Shown here: piece after piece, positions 1 through 14,300 of the stretch
Layout: each line of letters starts with the position of its first letter
Position numbering within the stretch: the first letter of the stretch is position 1
NCBI GenBank assembly: GCA_021464245.1
Contig: JADCRB010000073.1
Coordinates: 1,296,486-1,360,485 of the forward strand
Length of the DNA: 64,000 nucleotides
Direction of reading: 5' to 3'
DNA from: Carallia brachiata
Lineage: Eukaryota; Streptophyta; Magnoliopsida; Malpighiales; Rhizophoraceae
Translations under genes and position numbers: made by a program
The notes under the pieces: generated by a model
Databases searched by the model: none
The model's input: only the letters and a program-made list of their open reading frames with translations
What the model was told of the DNA's origin: nothing

Positions 1-1
1 T

Positions 2-1431
2 ACCAAGCTCATCAAGGGGTTTTTTAATTCGAGGAATATCGAGAATGCCACTAGGGTTATGGAAATTTGTGAAACTTATGGAAAGCCTGATGTTTTTGCT
101 TATAATGCATTGATTAGTGGGTTCTGTAAGGCTAATCAGTTTGAAAATGCTAGTAGGGTGCTTGATAGGATGAAAAGCAGAGGCTTTTCTCCTGATGTTG
201 TTACATACAATATAATGATTGGGAGTTTTTGTAGTAGGGGAAAGCTTGATTTGGCTTTTAGGGTCTTTGAAGAATTGCTGAATGATAATTGCAAGCCAAC
301 TGTAATTACGTACACAATTTTGATTGAGGCGACCATTCTTGAAGGTGGGATTCACGAGGCAATGAAGCTCTTGAACGAGATGTTGTCTGGAGGGCTGCAA
401 CCAGACGCGTATACTTATAATGCAATAATGAGGGGCATGTGCAAAGAAGGGATGGTGGACTGGGGTATTGAGGTTGTTAGGGACTTAAATTCTAGGGGTT
501 ATAAGCCAGATGTGATGACTTACAATATATTGTTGCGCGCCCTTCTAATCAAAGGAAGTGGAATGAGGGGCAGAAATTAATGGCTGAAATGTTTTCTAGA
601 GGGTGTAAGGCTAATGTTGCTACTTACAGTATTATGATGGGCTCTTTATGTCGTGATGGGAAAATTGAGGAAGCAATCAACTTGCTGAAGAGTATGAGGG
701 AAGAGGGTTTCACACCAGATGCTTATTGTTATGATCCATTGATTTCTGCTTTGTGCAGGGAGGGGAAATTAAATATGGCAATCGAATTCTTGGAACATAT
801 GATCTCTGATGGTTGCTTGCCAGATATTGTGAACTACAACACAATAATGGCTACTTTGTGTAGGAATGGAAACGCCGATCATGCTCTGGAAATCTTTGAA
901 AAGTTAGATGAAGTCGGTTGTCCTCCAAATGTTAGTTCTTACAACACAATGTTTAGTGCACTGTGGAGTTGTGGATATAGATATAAGGCCTTGGAAATGA
1001 TGCTGGAGATGCTTAGTAAAGGAATTGATCCGGATGAGATAACTTACAATTCACTTATTTCTTGTTTGTGCAGAGATGGAATGGTGGATGAAGCCATTGA
1101 GTTATTAGTAGACATGCAGAATAGTAGGTTCCAGCCAACTGTTGTCAGTTATAACATTGTTATTCTTGGGTTGTGCAAAGTGCAGAGAATTGCTGACGCC
1201 ATTGAAGTGCTAGAAACAATGATTGAAAATGGGTGCCAGCCAAATGAAACTACTTACACGTTGTTGATTGAAGGGATTGGTTTTTCAGGGTCACGAGCTG
1301 AAGCTATGGAGTTGGCTTTTTCTCTATACAGTCTAAATGCTGTATCTAAGGATTCATTAAAGCGTTTGAGCAAGGTCTTCCCTTTGCTCGATGCTTACAC
1401 GGATGCTGCTCATTCGGATGCCATGAATTAG
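2..1431 (+). CDS. P-class pentatricopeptide repeat protein, 5'-partial, with one frameshift
   Basis: This is the C-terminal part, about 476 residues, of a P-class PPR protein; the window edge cuts off its start. P-class PPR proteins are RNA-binding proteins of mitochondria or chloroplasts, and the targeting peptide is not visible here. Tandem 35-residue repeats with the P-type pattern (VVTYN, GLCK, P-D-V-x-TYN) run almost to the end, followed by a short non-repeat tail with a stop at 1431. The reading frame is open from base 2 to about 547 and then continues in the next frame. The first frame meets a stop at 578-580, while the second frame restores a normal repeat (NQRKWNEGQKLMAEMFSRG) from 547 on. 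One base is therefore missing near 547. No E or DYW domain is present. The closest family match I recall is Arabidopsis At3g04760. It converges with exportin-4 downstream. PPR identity is sure; orthology is likely. Confidence 0.9.
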
Positions 1432-2382
1432 CTTCTCTCTATCTTCCGTTTTGGTATTTAATGTTGAAATCATAAGCTGCCTTGAATCTAGTCCGATCCC
1501 ATTCTTTCAATGGCTATATGCAGAGGCCTCTTCAGGAACACGAAGCAATGGACTACCGATAATATGTCTCCGAAAGATTATTTTTTAGTGCAGAGTTTGG
1601 AAATGAACTGATGATTGTAGTGGCATTGCTTGCATTTTCTGATAAGTGGAGAGGGGAATCATGGCTTGTGAATAACAACACAACCGAAATGGCATCGTAT
1701 ATTAAGGAGCTCCTTCATGTATACTTTGTAACTTGTACCTTATTTCTTTAATTTTTTCCTTTTTAAAAAAAATTGATATATATATATATTTTTTTTCTGT
1801 CCATTAAGATGTCAACCTGTTAGGATCTGGAGAGGTACGGAGGAAGCCACAAAAGCTTGATGTTGATTTCAAGTTAGGTTTCCTTATTTAGATTGAATGA
1901 GCTCCGCTAATTATATTTACTAGAACAATATAGCCGAAAAACTTGAAGCTGTAGGACTCCAAGTTCTCAATATCAAGCTCATTTGTCTTTCTTTCTAAGT
2001 GGGTGTCGTTTGAGTGGTTTCATACGCGTGCACATCTTGTGATAAATTCAAGGAACACAAAGGCAGGATCATAAGAGTTTTTTTTCATTAATTGACTCTG
2101 ATCGGATCGAATTCGAGACCTTAAATTACCAAAAAGCTTATTTGAGTTGACTTTGCCAACTCATTGCATCACTCACTGTCTCATAAAGTGGATTTATCTG
2201 AATTTGCAAAGGGACTCATCAACTATTAAGTGGAATGTTCAATTCCAAAATTTTTTATGCTTACAAAAGAAGAAAAGAGAGGAAAAGAAAATCACTGATT
2301 AGAAATCTCCCCTCCCAACACCCTAACCCACAAATTACACACCACCTTTTCCGCAAAAATTAAAGAAAAGATAAGGAACACA
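1432..2382. other. Convergent intergenic spacer
   Basis: This is the 3' spacer between the PPR gene (+) and exportin-4 (-). It must hold both 3' UTRs and polyadenylation sites. It is AT-rich, with a short TA run near 1776-1790. I see no coding signal in it. Confidence 0.6.
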
Positions 2383-5300
2383 TCACATTGTTCGCAAAAA
2401 TCCACGAACCTCAATAAGAAAGTTGTTAACGTTTTTCCTAAATCTTTGGTAATTCATGCGATCTAGAGCAGATGAGAGCTGGTTGGAACTGGTTAGGGAC
2501 TGCAATGCACTTGCCAGCCTTGACTTGAATGCTGGATTTGCCTGAGACTCTATCAACTGATTTGCTAATTTCTGCATTCAAGAATAGCCCCACATCAGTA
2601 GGGAGTTTGAAACTTTCGGGGAGATCGCAAATTAGAGAGATTGTAGTGTTCAAGATTTTATTTTGGCAGTGTTTTCTCTTCCTGACAAACATGTTTCAAT
2701 CGAGGAACACGCATACCGTTAACAAAAAAGGGTCTAGTAAACTTATAGGATTACTTTATAATATGCTAACACTGAAGTGCTAGATTCAGGGGAGATAACC
2801 TGGAATAGCACTTGCTCACAAAGGATCAACGGGAACAGAGCATCTGCAGCTGGACCGACAAGATCAGTACTGGAAATACAAACGTAAGAACTTTAGTTTC
2901 GATCAACATTAAAGGGGAAGGGAAGCAAAACGACGATAAGACGAGTTGAAGGATTGACGAATTCTTAAGTCAATTGTAACCTTATTTTAAGAACAATTGA
3001 TTACCTGTAATCCTCAAAAAGGAGTAACTGCAGTAACATTTGAAGGAATCGACTCAAAATGCCTTCCTGCAAATTGCCATGGGGATCTTTGATGCCTGAA
3101 GCATGTGAGCCCAAGCCTATTTTTCCGGCAACTGTCTCCTTGTAGTGATAGGAGGCCAGAGCTCTCACGGCTCTCAGGCACATATCAACCACTTGAGAAT
3201 CCTGTAAAATTGAGGGGAAAAGTGAAAATGGCTTAGCCAAAGATAACAAAATTTCTATAAAACAAGAGTTTGCCAACCAGCTATCTTTCAATGGCAAGTT
3301 GCTCCCACATCGCACACGTTATTTTGCACACACTAGGCTCAAATTGTTTCAATCAAACCTAAACCACACAAGCAAGTGGAAGCTACGAATAATATCGTTG
3401 CATCATCTTATAGCATGTATCGTTTAGAGAGAACAACTTTCATAAAAATGAGAGCACAATAACTTTGTATTCGTACATACTTGTGCCACAAATGGACGTT
3501 GACTGCAAAAAAGGACAATTATCTACCTGATGGTGAAGGCCAAAGTCATGAGTTCCAAGAATATGCGTAAAAGCTTCACTGCTCAATTGTGCTACTGTTT
3601 CAGGGTACACCTCCAACATATGTGATAAAAGCGAGAAGTACTGCATAAGCAACAAATTATAGACAATGTTATCAGATCCCTCAAGGTAAAATAGGAGAAT
3701 TCCATCACGATCAGACCAGCTCTTACATCATGACAGAGCTTGGGGTATTTCAGCAGCTCCAAAGAAATCAGTGGGGTGACTATGTGAAGACCGAAGTAAA
3801 TAACCTGCAAGACCAATACGTTAGCTATCAATTAACTTGTATCATGATGGACCATGGACCTTTAGCAAAAATTTACCTCAGCTATGTTTGGCCCTTGTGT
3901 CTCCGTTGAATCCGATGAGAAGTCAACCTGCAACAAGGGCGTTTCTTCAGTAAAGTGCTAAAGAGTCAGCGTACAATTCTTCATCATACACAGTGAGGAA
4001 AGACGGTACCAGATCTTTTGAACAAAGATTGGAAAGAAGCTGAAGAAGAGCGCGTAGATCCTTGTACTTCTCACTATTTGCCTCACTAAGCAAGCTGCTA
4101 GAAAGACTCACTGATATCTGGAAAAACAGTGATGCAAAATCTTTTTGAGGTCCAGATACATAAGAAGTTGCGGTACCATCAATAACAATAGTAGAGAAAG
4201 GAGTCTAGGTGGCATTATATCAGCCGAACATCGATAAAATCCATCTTATACAGCCTGGAAGTCATGAAACTTGCCTTGCCGATATTGTGAGAAGAATAAA
4301 GCTGAAGCAAGCGCATGCAAAAATCAATAACTGTAGCAGTTTCTCGTGCCTCTAGGTAGGAAATTTGCCCATCCACCCAATTAACAACAAATTTAAGTAG
4401 CAGATAGACAACTGCAGACTAAGCAATAATCAAAGGTTAGTGACTACAGCAAAACCCTTCAAATATATGAAGAACATATTTTAAATTTGAAGCCAAGATT
4501 TAAATCATCAGAATTGGTTATCCTATAAAGTTATAGAAAACCCAGAGCAGCACACAACTAATGTTCACAGAAGCCCAGATACAATTGATCAGAAAAATTA
4601 GATATTGAAGATTAGCAACATAGAAGTCATGCTTTCAAGATGTCAATATGTTGTCATCAGAGCATTTGTCATTCTGACATTATGCCCAATATGTTTAGGT
4701 ACCTCATGTTTGTAAACTTCAAGAAGAACCAGAATGGGTTTCATCACAGAAAATCCCATCTCATAAAGAGCTCTCTGTGTTCGAGGTTCAGAGGCACTGG
4801 CAGCTCCACGTAGCCGTTCCAACAAACAACTTACCTACATGATTTCGATTTGTTACCATCAAAACATAATATCATAACTTACAAAGCACTAAATCAGAAA
4901 AGTCATCCGGTCCTTACTGTTGCAATCACATCTGGCTGCTGAGCGACAATTTTGAGGTCACTCTTGTCAGCCAACTCCGCCATGTATTTGGTTATATGAC
5001 TCACGAGTTCCCTTACATATCTTCAGCAATGATTAAAAGACATCAGGCTGCTGATAGAGTCAAAGCTACAAGTAAGACATAGACATCCAGAAGACTCACC
5101 GATTGATGCCTCCAAATCCTTATTCCATTGCCGAAAGAACAAGGGTCTGAGCCAGTGAACGCTGAGACATAATGATAACATTTAGTCAAAAAAAAAAAAA
5201 CTGATAAAAATTGCTGCTAGGAATTTGAGGTTATTACCTGATAGCAGAATTCAACAAGAATGACCTTTTTCATTGGCAAAAGCATTTGCTAGTTCACGCC

Positions 5301-8300
5301 AAGAGTCCTGTTAAAAAAAAAAAAAAAAAGTGAACATGACTATCTCACATAACCTTAATCCCAAAAGAAAACCTTGACTCCAATAATTTCCAATCTACAT
5401 GATTGGAATCTTGAAACAGTTCAGTGGCAAGGCTACAACAGTTTGTCTAATTCCATGCTCATATAAATACACAAAAAGAAGAGTTCAGACAAAAGAAATA
5501 GACAACCCATAACTATGAGCCTCAGTGGCATTGAAATGAACAAGAATATGACTATAATTATAGGGATTGTACAAAAGGTATGTTACTGACCAGTGCAACA
5601 AGGTGAGCACAAACATTTTTTCGTCGGACGAGTGCATGAATTAGTTGATAGCAAGTAAGCTCCTGTCAGAAAATAATGAACATTGTAAGCCCTTTTCTAG
5701 AAAAAAAATGAAAAGTGGATACTAGATTCAAAGATTGAAACTGTCATGCAAAGTCAGAGTTTTTCTTTTGTCCTGAGGATTCAACAAGCCATAGATCATC
5801 GAGTGGCTGCACTTTTGTGCTGCTTCTAAACGTTTTTGAATTTGAGCACCATAACCAAGTAACAAGAGATGCAAAACAAAAACTTCAATAGGATCAGCCA
5901 AGAAGAACTCATTTAGAGTACAAGCCAGATTAGCATGTTATAAATGTTGACTATTTTCTAGTTGTAGATCAGCAAATATAATATAGTCCACTTCTACCAT
6001 TTCTGGCTAGTACATAATACTGTACGAGTTTTATTCACAAATTTTCCTTGAGAACAAGCAGAAAAGATAGGAATGGCAATAAGTTCTATAAAAATATAAT
6101 AGGAAAAAAATAATCATGCAATGTAAAATTCATGATTCACACAACAAATTGCATGTATTGTAGCCAAACATAACAAATGTGCAACATTTAACATATGTTT
6201 CTCCACCAAATAGCAACTTGGAGAACAGTAAACCAACGCACACCCAGGCATTTGGCAATCAATCAGTTGCAGAAAAGTGGACACTATTTTCCCAGCTCAA
6301 TTGATGTGCTCAAAATTGAATAGGTATTCTACCCCCATGTCCAGCAGGGTGTTGAGAAGGAGAGGAGGAAGCAACAAAGAATACCCATTAAAAGTTATAA
6401 ATCATACCTGCAAATCTTTCTCCCCAGGATATGCCACAAGTGTCGTCGCTGATATGCGTACAATAATATCAAGCACAAACTTTCCCTGATTATGTTCCCC
6501 GAAAAAACTGACCAAAGCTCTTCCAGAATGTAGCTGCCGAAACTTAGACTCATAATCATGACCTGAATTAGAATTAATATCTCCAATTTCTTCTGGCATT
6601 AGATACGTACGAGACCATCTTGCAAGAAACCATATAATGGCCTGCATACCATCAGAGCCGACAGTAAGGCAAATGATACTACCCAGAAAACAATCTATAC
6701 GTTCAAAAAACAAGACATTACAGTAAACCATGTGTTAAATAAATATCCAAATTGGACATTTGTTTCAAAAGGAAAAGAAATTAAAAGTCATTTAAATCAA
6801 TCCTCTAATCACTGTAATTTTTGCTGTTGGACAAGAATGATACATATTGGTTCTAAAGGATAACTGCATGCATGTGGCAGAATATTTACATTCTACTCTG
6901 CTACCAAGCACCCATCCACGCACAACACGGTTCGATAGAAATTTCAAAGAAACAAAGGATCTACCGAGAGCACATATGCCTTGCATATTACTACAAAAGC
7001 CAAATTGCCATAGAGCTTCACGTGCACATATCACAAACAGTAGTCGTATAGGTGAGCCATCTTATTAGAATCCACATGTATAAGTGGTCAAAGAATAAAT
7101 TCACAAACAGAAAAGCCAGTGACATAGGATTAAAAAGCAACTCAAGAAATGCACTACCTCCATAAGTCGAGGACTGAAAACTGACATTCTTATATCAGGA
7201 TCTAAACTCTGCTCAGCAAATTTAATAATGGAACTGCATCAGTTTGACAAAGCAACTCAAGTTAATAGCTATTTCCCCAATTGCAGAACATTAAAAAATT
7301 TAACATGGCCAAAAACCATCTCTCTGTAAAACAATTTGTTTGACACAGTATTGTAAAGCAAAAAATTTCACTTTTGCTGTTGAAACAATTTGAAAATAAT
7401 CAGGCAAAATGTAAAATTGTTGCCTTATAATGGCAAAACAAATACACACACACGCACTCACATTTGGATTCAACATATCTATTCATTTATTCAGCCAAAT
7501 AGAAATAGGGACATTACCTAGAAAGCACAACAACAGGATGATTGTCTGCTTCTACAGCATCCAGAAATTGAGTTTGTATTGTAGATGGGACCTGTTTATC
7601 ACATAGTTGACCCATAATTTATGAGTTCAAGTCCAAAGACTGAGTCGTTTCAAATCAACTCACAATGCGTACAGCATATCAACTAATCATCACATTGTAT
7701 TCTAAATAAGTACTGCAGAAAGCTGATAATTACAAAGGTCCCAACCTCTAACTGAAAACAAAGAACTGCAATATTCAGAAAATCACCGCTGTACTATATA
7801 TCTTAAGTGAGTGCACACTTGCTCAATATGGGCAACTCCAGCACCCTTTCAACCGGGAAAGTTCAAAATACCAAAAATGTGACCACCACGGCAGGTGTAA
7901 TTAAAAGCAATATGGAAGGCATCTTCCACACTTATGGTTAAGCATTCCTCATTCTAACCAGTAATGCCATATACTAGCATGCTTTGAGAGGCACCAGAAG
8001 GATACATATCTTGCAGTTTCATTTATAAAAGTCCACATGGATATTTATCATAAGTTCTAAGAGATCTAAACTTATAGATTCCCTGGTTCTGTTCAGAAAG
8101 TGGATACTCTTATATGAGACCTTTTGGCATCGCCCAAAAATGCTAGTAACAAGCTACTAGGGTCAAAGGATGATAGCCTGCATCAGAATATATATTGAAC
8201 TAGTGAGTGGAATCCAATAATTATTTTGCAAGCAACTTGCTTTCTCAAAAGAGGACAAGCACTATAATAGTATTGCACAACTTGAAAAATGAATGGTTAA

Positions 8301-11300
8301 TCATGTAAAAGAGAAGATATTCCAAAATTATCAATTTTGTTGTGTGCATGAGCAATGCAAACAACCCTGCAAGAATTTAAAAATACTCCATAGCAAACAG
8401 ATGTGACATTGAACATATCTGCAACAACAAAACTCATAATTATGCATTGAAAAAAATTCAAATACCAGGGGTGTTTCTCCCTCCCCTTCATCAGCTAGCA
8501 CATGCCCAGTTATTAACAACAATGAGTAAAGTTCCTCCAAAGTTGGAGTTGGATCAATGGTGCCTCTGCCCTACAAAGAAAGCAAATGATATTATATATG
8601 GAAAAACAATGTCTTCAACAACTAAAGAAGGAAATTTTAGTATAGAACTTAAGGCAAAATAAATGCCCTTGTGATTTCAATTGTGAGATTCATCTTCTTT
8701 ATGTAGGTTTCCTCTTCTTGTTTCCATAATTTACTGTAGAAAATAGTTATTTTCATAAGTACGAAGAGCAAAATGACAGGCATTAAAAGGAGGCAGACCA
8801 ATATCTAGTTCTTTGTAACATATTCATTAGCAGGTTTATCCATCAGCGGCCAAATGAATCCAATGTAGGTCTCGATGTCTTGTAATAAGATGCTAGGGTA
8901 TCAAGTTACTATTGAAGAGTCTAAAGGATATATTGAGAGAACCAAAATTTAGTATAAAAAATTAGGACTTCCAGAGATATTGGCAGATAACAATAGGTGC
9001 AAAAGGAAGGCAGTGGTGAACAATCATAATTAGGAACACCTGATGAAGCCATGCAAAGCGCTCTGAAAAAAGTCTTGTAAGTAGAGGAATTGTTACATCA
9101 ACAGCTGCTCGTGCAATAAGAGCATAAGAACTTAGCCTTTCATCCATGGCTGCAGGACACAAAATAGAAATTCAGTCACATCAGTCATAGCTAAAGAGAA
9201 AAACAAATCAACACGAAATTAACTAAGAGACTGAACACAGGTAACGATTAATTTTTTTTCACACCAGAAATAGAAGCCTGAAAGTACTCATCGCCATCAT
9301 CATTCATTGCTGATGCAGAAGCAGCTACAAACCAACACACACAGTTCGTCATGTCAAACCAGTAAAGTCATACTAGAAAGATTGACAGTAAACAAATGCA
9401 ACAACCTAGCCAACCAATTATAAGGCAAAATTCTTACCTCTTAGCTCAGACTCTGTAATCAAGGCAAAGAGGTTGCCGACAGAATTTATCCCTTCTGGTG
9501 GAAGCACCGCATTTCTGCCACTACTATCCATTGTCTGAAAAAGAATAGCATCAATATAAATTCAAGTTTAAGACAAAGTGCTGAATATAGTCCTTCTCAA
9601 CATGAAAAGAACCGTCCTAAAGTGATTAAATGCAACTGTATATACAGACGGCACTGGCAAATGCTGGCCTTGCAATTCTCAAGAAAATTATCGTAAATGA
9701 CAAATGAATACAAAAGTTTTCCATTTCAAATATAGAGTAAAGAACAACTTAAGTTTGAGGTGACATGTAATTATTCAAGAGCATATACCATAAGTAGAGT
9801 GGTCCATGTATCTAATAAAATGTCGCGTGCTTCCCAGCTCCATGTCTCCTCCTCAGTGACATTACTCATTAGGACTTTTACAACTTCACACATCAAGGAG
9901 GATAACAGGGTAAGAGTGCCGAAGGGCCTGAACATCATGGGAAAAAGTTTTACACACTCCAAGAATAAAAAAGGAAAACATTACTCATCAAAATACAGAC
10001 AGAATATAACGGCAAACTCTCCCCATGAAAATTGATCAAGGGAATTTATAGCAACAAAATATGAATACAGACTATAATAACTAACCTTATGGATTTCAAG
10101 AGTTGGTCAAACAAAAAGGGTTCCGTCACAGTTGCCAATGATAACAATGCACGGCAGCCATCTAGCATCTCACTGAAAATGGCCAGTTGTGAGACTTCAT
10201 TTGAAGAACATGTAATTGGAAGAAAGTACCACACAGGAATACAACCTTTCACTTTTTCCACTTTCGATTGCTTGCGAAACAGCATCAGGAGGATCGATCC
10301 ACTGTATTATTTCAGAAAGAAGTTGCAACAAATGACCTTCTTGCATTTGCCTCTTGTCTATAATGTTGAACAAGCATATTACATCACAAATAAAAAAATT
10401 ATACAGAAAGAAAAATTTGCATCATAAAAATATGATTTCATGATAATCTGAATGAAATCATCCAGCACTCAATGCCTAGATTTAGAAACGCATCCAACCA
10501 TAAAGCTCTACTCTTCTCTTGCCTAGTCCTCTTATTTTTTTTATTACCGTTTTTGGACTGAATGCAATATTAATGAACCCAATGTAATTTTTCAGTAGAA
10601 TCCAACAGATTGTAGTCATGATAGCCATGTGATCATGACTGAAAAGCTGTTTCAGAAATAACTTTTATGCATTTCATCACTCATGCAATTTAGAGTAAGT
10701 CTCGTATTATAACATAGAGTACCAACTGAACTGTTGATTTGACTGGCAATCTTTGGAGGCCTCTTCCTTTTTCATATGAAGCAGCGAATTCAAAAATAAT
10801 AACCATTTTCAAGGAAACAAATTCTTCTCACCGTCTCTAAATTTATGTTACTCAAGCAACAAAGAAGAATAATGAAACTACTCAAAGTTGATGCTCAAGA
10901 CAGCCCTAGGTTAGGTTAGGATTGCAAGGGTAGGATAACATCTCAGGTAAAATCAGTTCAGTTAGTTTTGAAAATTGGGGAATGCAGGATGAAACGCTTA
11001 TATGTTACCCTCAACAAACTTGTTCTCAATGACAAGTTATGATATATGAACAACCAAGAAACAGATATAAGTAGTATGAGTAAATAAGTAAAAAGATATA
11101 AGCAGTTGTTAGATACAACTATAATTACAAAGAGCGAACATTCAACAAGCAGTTAAGAATGAAACAAGACAGGAAGAACTTACGAAATATGGTTCCTGTC
11201 AGGGAGCAGAACTGTAAAATAAGCTTTCGGGCAGAGACTGCAATAGGACAATCAATCCAGTAACCACCACAGGAAAACTTCCCTCTCAGTGCTGCATATA

Positions 11301-14300
11301 AGCCCAAGAGCCAACCAACTTGACCACTTGAAATCAAAACATCATGCCAGGTTGGACCAGGCTGCAAGCAGTGGAGCAATTGATCAAACAAACAACTAGC
11401 ACCACAATAATGATGGGTCAGAATTTAAACCACAATAGTCCGACAATCAACTAAAAAAAAGGCCAAGATATAACAGGAATCGACTGATTAAAGGTTCTCC
11501 GCGGAAGTGGGATTATTCTTTTTTTTAAAAAAAAAATTTCTGCACGAGTCTTTGTAGGAAAGTAAATTAGGTAACTAGAAGAAATTACTTTTAATTGTAC
11601 GGATACCATCAAGTAGTTTCTCATAAAAAGGGCATCCCAAAACGCAAGGCTCCCACTTTTGTGGGATCTGGGGAAGGGTTGATGTACATAGCCTTCCCTT
11701 TGTTTTGGCAAAGAGGCTTTTTGTTGGGTTTGAACCTGTGACTACCAGGTTCTACCAGGTAATAATGGAGTAACATTTCCGTTACACCAAGGCCCAACCT
11801 TCAGCAAAGGGCGACCGTTACCAATCCACTATCAAGTATTTTCCATAACGTCAAAAAATTTTAGATAAATATAACAAAATGCCATTACCAATCTTGGCCC
11901 GACCGTTTAAACAGCATTAGGAGAGTTAAAAATGTCCTGACCTTAGCACTGCAGTACCAAGGCCTCGACTTTACCTTTAAATGTGGTTGTTGAGAGATGG
12001 ACAAAACCTTTCTGCAAGCTGAAAACCAAAATTCAAGAATAACAATGTGTTACCTGCAATACGGTACACTCTGATCTTTTGGAGAAACTGTCAGGTCTAA
12101 CTCCAGACTGAAAAGAGTCTATAGTGTGTTTGCCATTTGAACTGTTCCGGAAATCCCAGTTCAGGATTTGAAGCATAAGACGCAGTGCCGCGGTACTGAC
12201 CTTAACCTCAGGTACCTCAGCATCAGATTCAATGATCCTATTTGTGACACTTATAGCAGCATCTCGTGCCCAACAATAGAATGTCTAACAAGAATATAAA
12301 ATGTTTCAGGATATGGAAGATACTAGGACAGATGGATCCCATGTACATAAAACATCAAACAGAGGCAAATTCCATGTGCCATATACAGATACATGTCAAA
12401 GACAAAACCTTCAGGTGGTCTAGCTCTAATGATGCCCGGCATTGCTCATGAAATTCCCTGGGAAGGCCCATGGCACTGGAAGTGGAAGGTGAGAATTCTG
12501 ACACCTGCAGATATGAAATTCTTACACCTTAATTGTGGTAACCTGATGAAAGATAAACAATAGGTCCAGAAAACTGAATGACCTATGAAGGGAGAATGTA
12601 CCAAAGATTCCAGGAAATTGATTCCAGAAAACTGCACATCTGCACCATGTACACCAAGAACAGCCTGGTTTACCTGTAGTTATGAAACAGTTAGACTATT
12701 GTCTCACATTTCAATACGTATGCATCTATGCATGCATGCAGTCATAGCTATGTGATTGTCTTCAAGCACAGTAAAGCAGCTGGGTATAAAGAAAAATGGA
12801 AAATGATGTAGATATTGAAATAAATAACATCTAGGGAAACAAGAACTTTCAGTTATGTAAAATTAAGCAGCTGCACAATGTCAAAGGGAAATGGTCACAG
12901 AAATGGCCGCTAGTACAAGTAATTTTTGTGATGAAAATTGCGTGCAATAATTTTTCTCTTAAATTTTCACTTGGGCAAAATTTTTGTTGTGTCAACAGCA
13001 CTCAATTGTGCCCCACAGCTTAAACTACCTTTAGACAATTGCTGTTGCCCAATTATAATATTGGTTCATCAATGATTTCTCGGCATACCAAATAAGAGAC
13101 GCAATATGCTACAGGATAAATGTACGCATACATAGACAACAAATGCTAGGTTGTGAAACACTTGTTTGCCCAAAAGCCCATTATGAACAAAATAAGTTTC
13201 TCATTGCGAGCGTAGAATTTCCAATAAGAAATAAAACGTATTCCATTTGAGGGAGGAAGCAGTGAAGAATTTATGATTATGCTTAGAAGCAAAACTCCAA
13301 TGGCCTATCAGACATGACAAAGGAATGGTATTATTATGATAAGATAAATAATTGGAAAAGGCCCATTTGACGGAGTATGTGCTACCAAAACATCAAAGGA
13401 AGAAGAATACTGAATGATACCTGATAAAAGAATGCTTCCTTCTCTGAAGATGTAAAATCAAGCCTACATATAAAATATTTTCCACAAACTGACCAGGTAA
13501 GCAATTTATAGTTTCTGAAGTTGTCAAGTGTCAACTTGAAATTGTATCTAATCATGAGCTCAGAGATACTAGAAGCTTCAGATTTGCATGGATACAATAT
13601 GGGTTTAGAAAATTACGGTCATGCTTCCAGAATATGAAATTTTTGCAAAGATTGCTGGGACGTAAATGAGGAAGTGGCTTGTACAACAAATACCATTAGC
13701 TACCAGTTAATAATGAGAAGTCTACAAAGTTTGTGGAGGGCAGTAGAAATTTAGTATTGCCAACAATATGTGTTTACCACAAATGAAAACACCAATGAAG
13801 CACCTAAAATTCAAGCAGAACCCTAAAATGCAACAGGCATCACTGGGCTAAAAAAAATATCCTCACCATAAGTTCACCAACTTTTCTTACAAGAGATCAG
13901 ATGTCATAGTTCATTAAGCACAATATCAGAATCAAACTTCTATCATCGCCGTTGTCATCATTCACATCACTTCCTCACCATCAGAATCCATGTTGGATGG
14001 TGAAACAGCTTCACCTACCTCCGACACCAAATACTCCTAACAAATTCCTCTCCTCCACCTTCTATGTTTTTCATTAGTGACTTAATTATTTAATATGGAC
14101 TTACGCAGAACTAAGCTGCCTAAGGACGATTTTCTCCCCCAAAAATGCTCTCTAAAGTCAGGAAAAAGATAGCATATGTATGGGTCCTATACATAGCTAC
14201 AGAGTAAATATACTCATGCATATCATTCATTGTCCAGTGTTTCATCCATCATTTGGCTAAAACGGATGGAACAGGCAGCCATATCGCTGACAAGATACAG

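Noticed and set aside
11701..11800. A tRNA gene suggested by box-A/box-B-like sequence
   Set aside because: The stretch does not fold as a full cloverleaf by eye and continues into a SINE body and T-rich tail.
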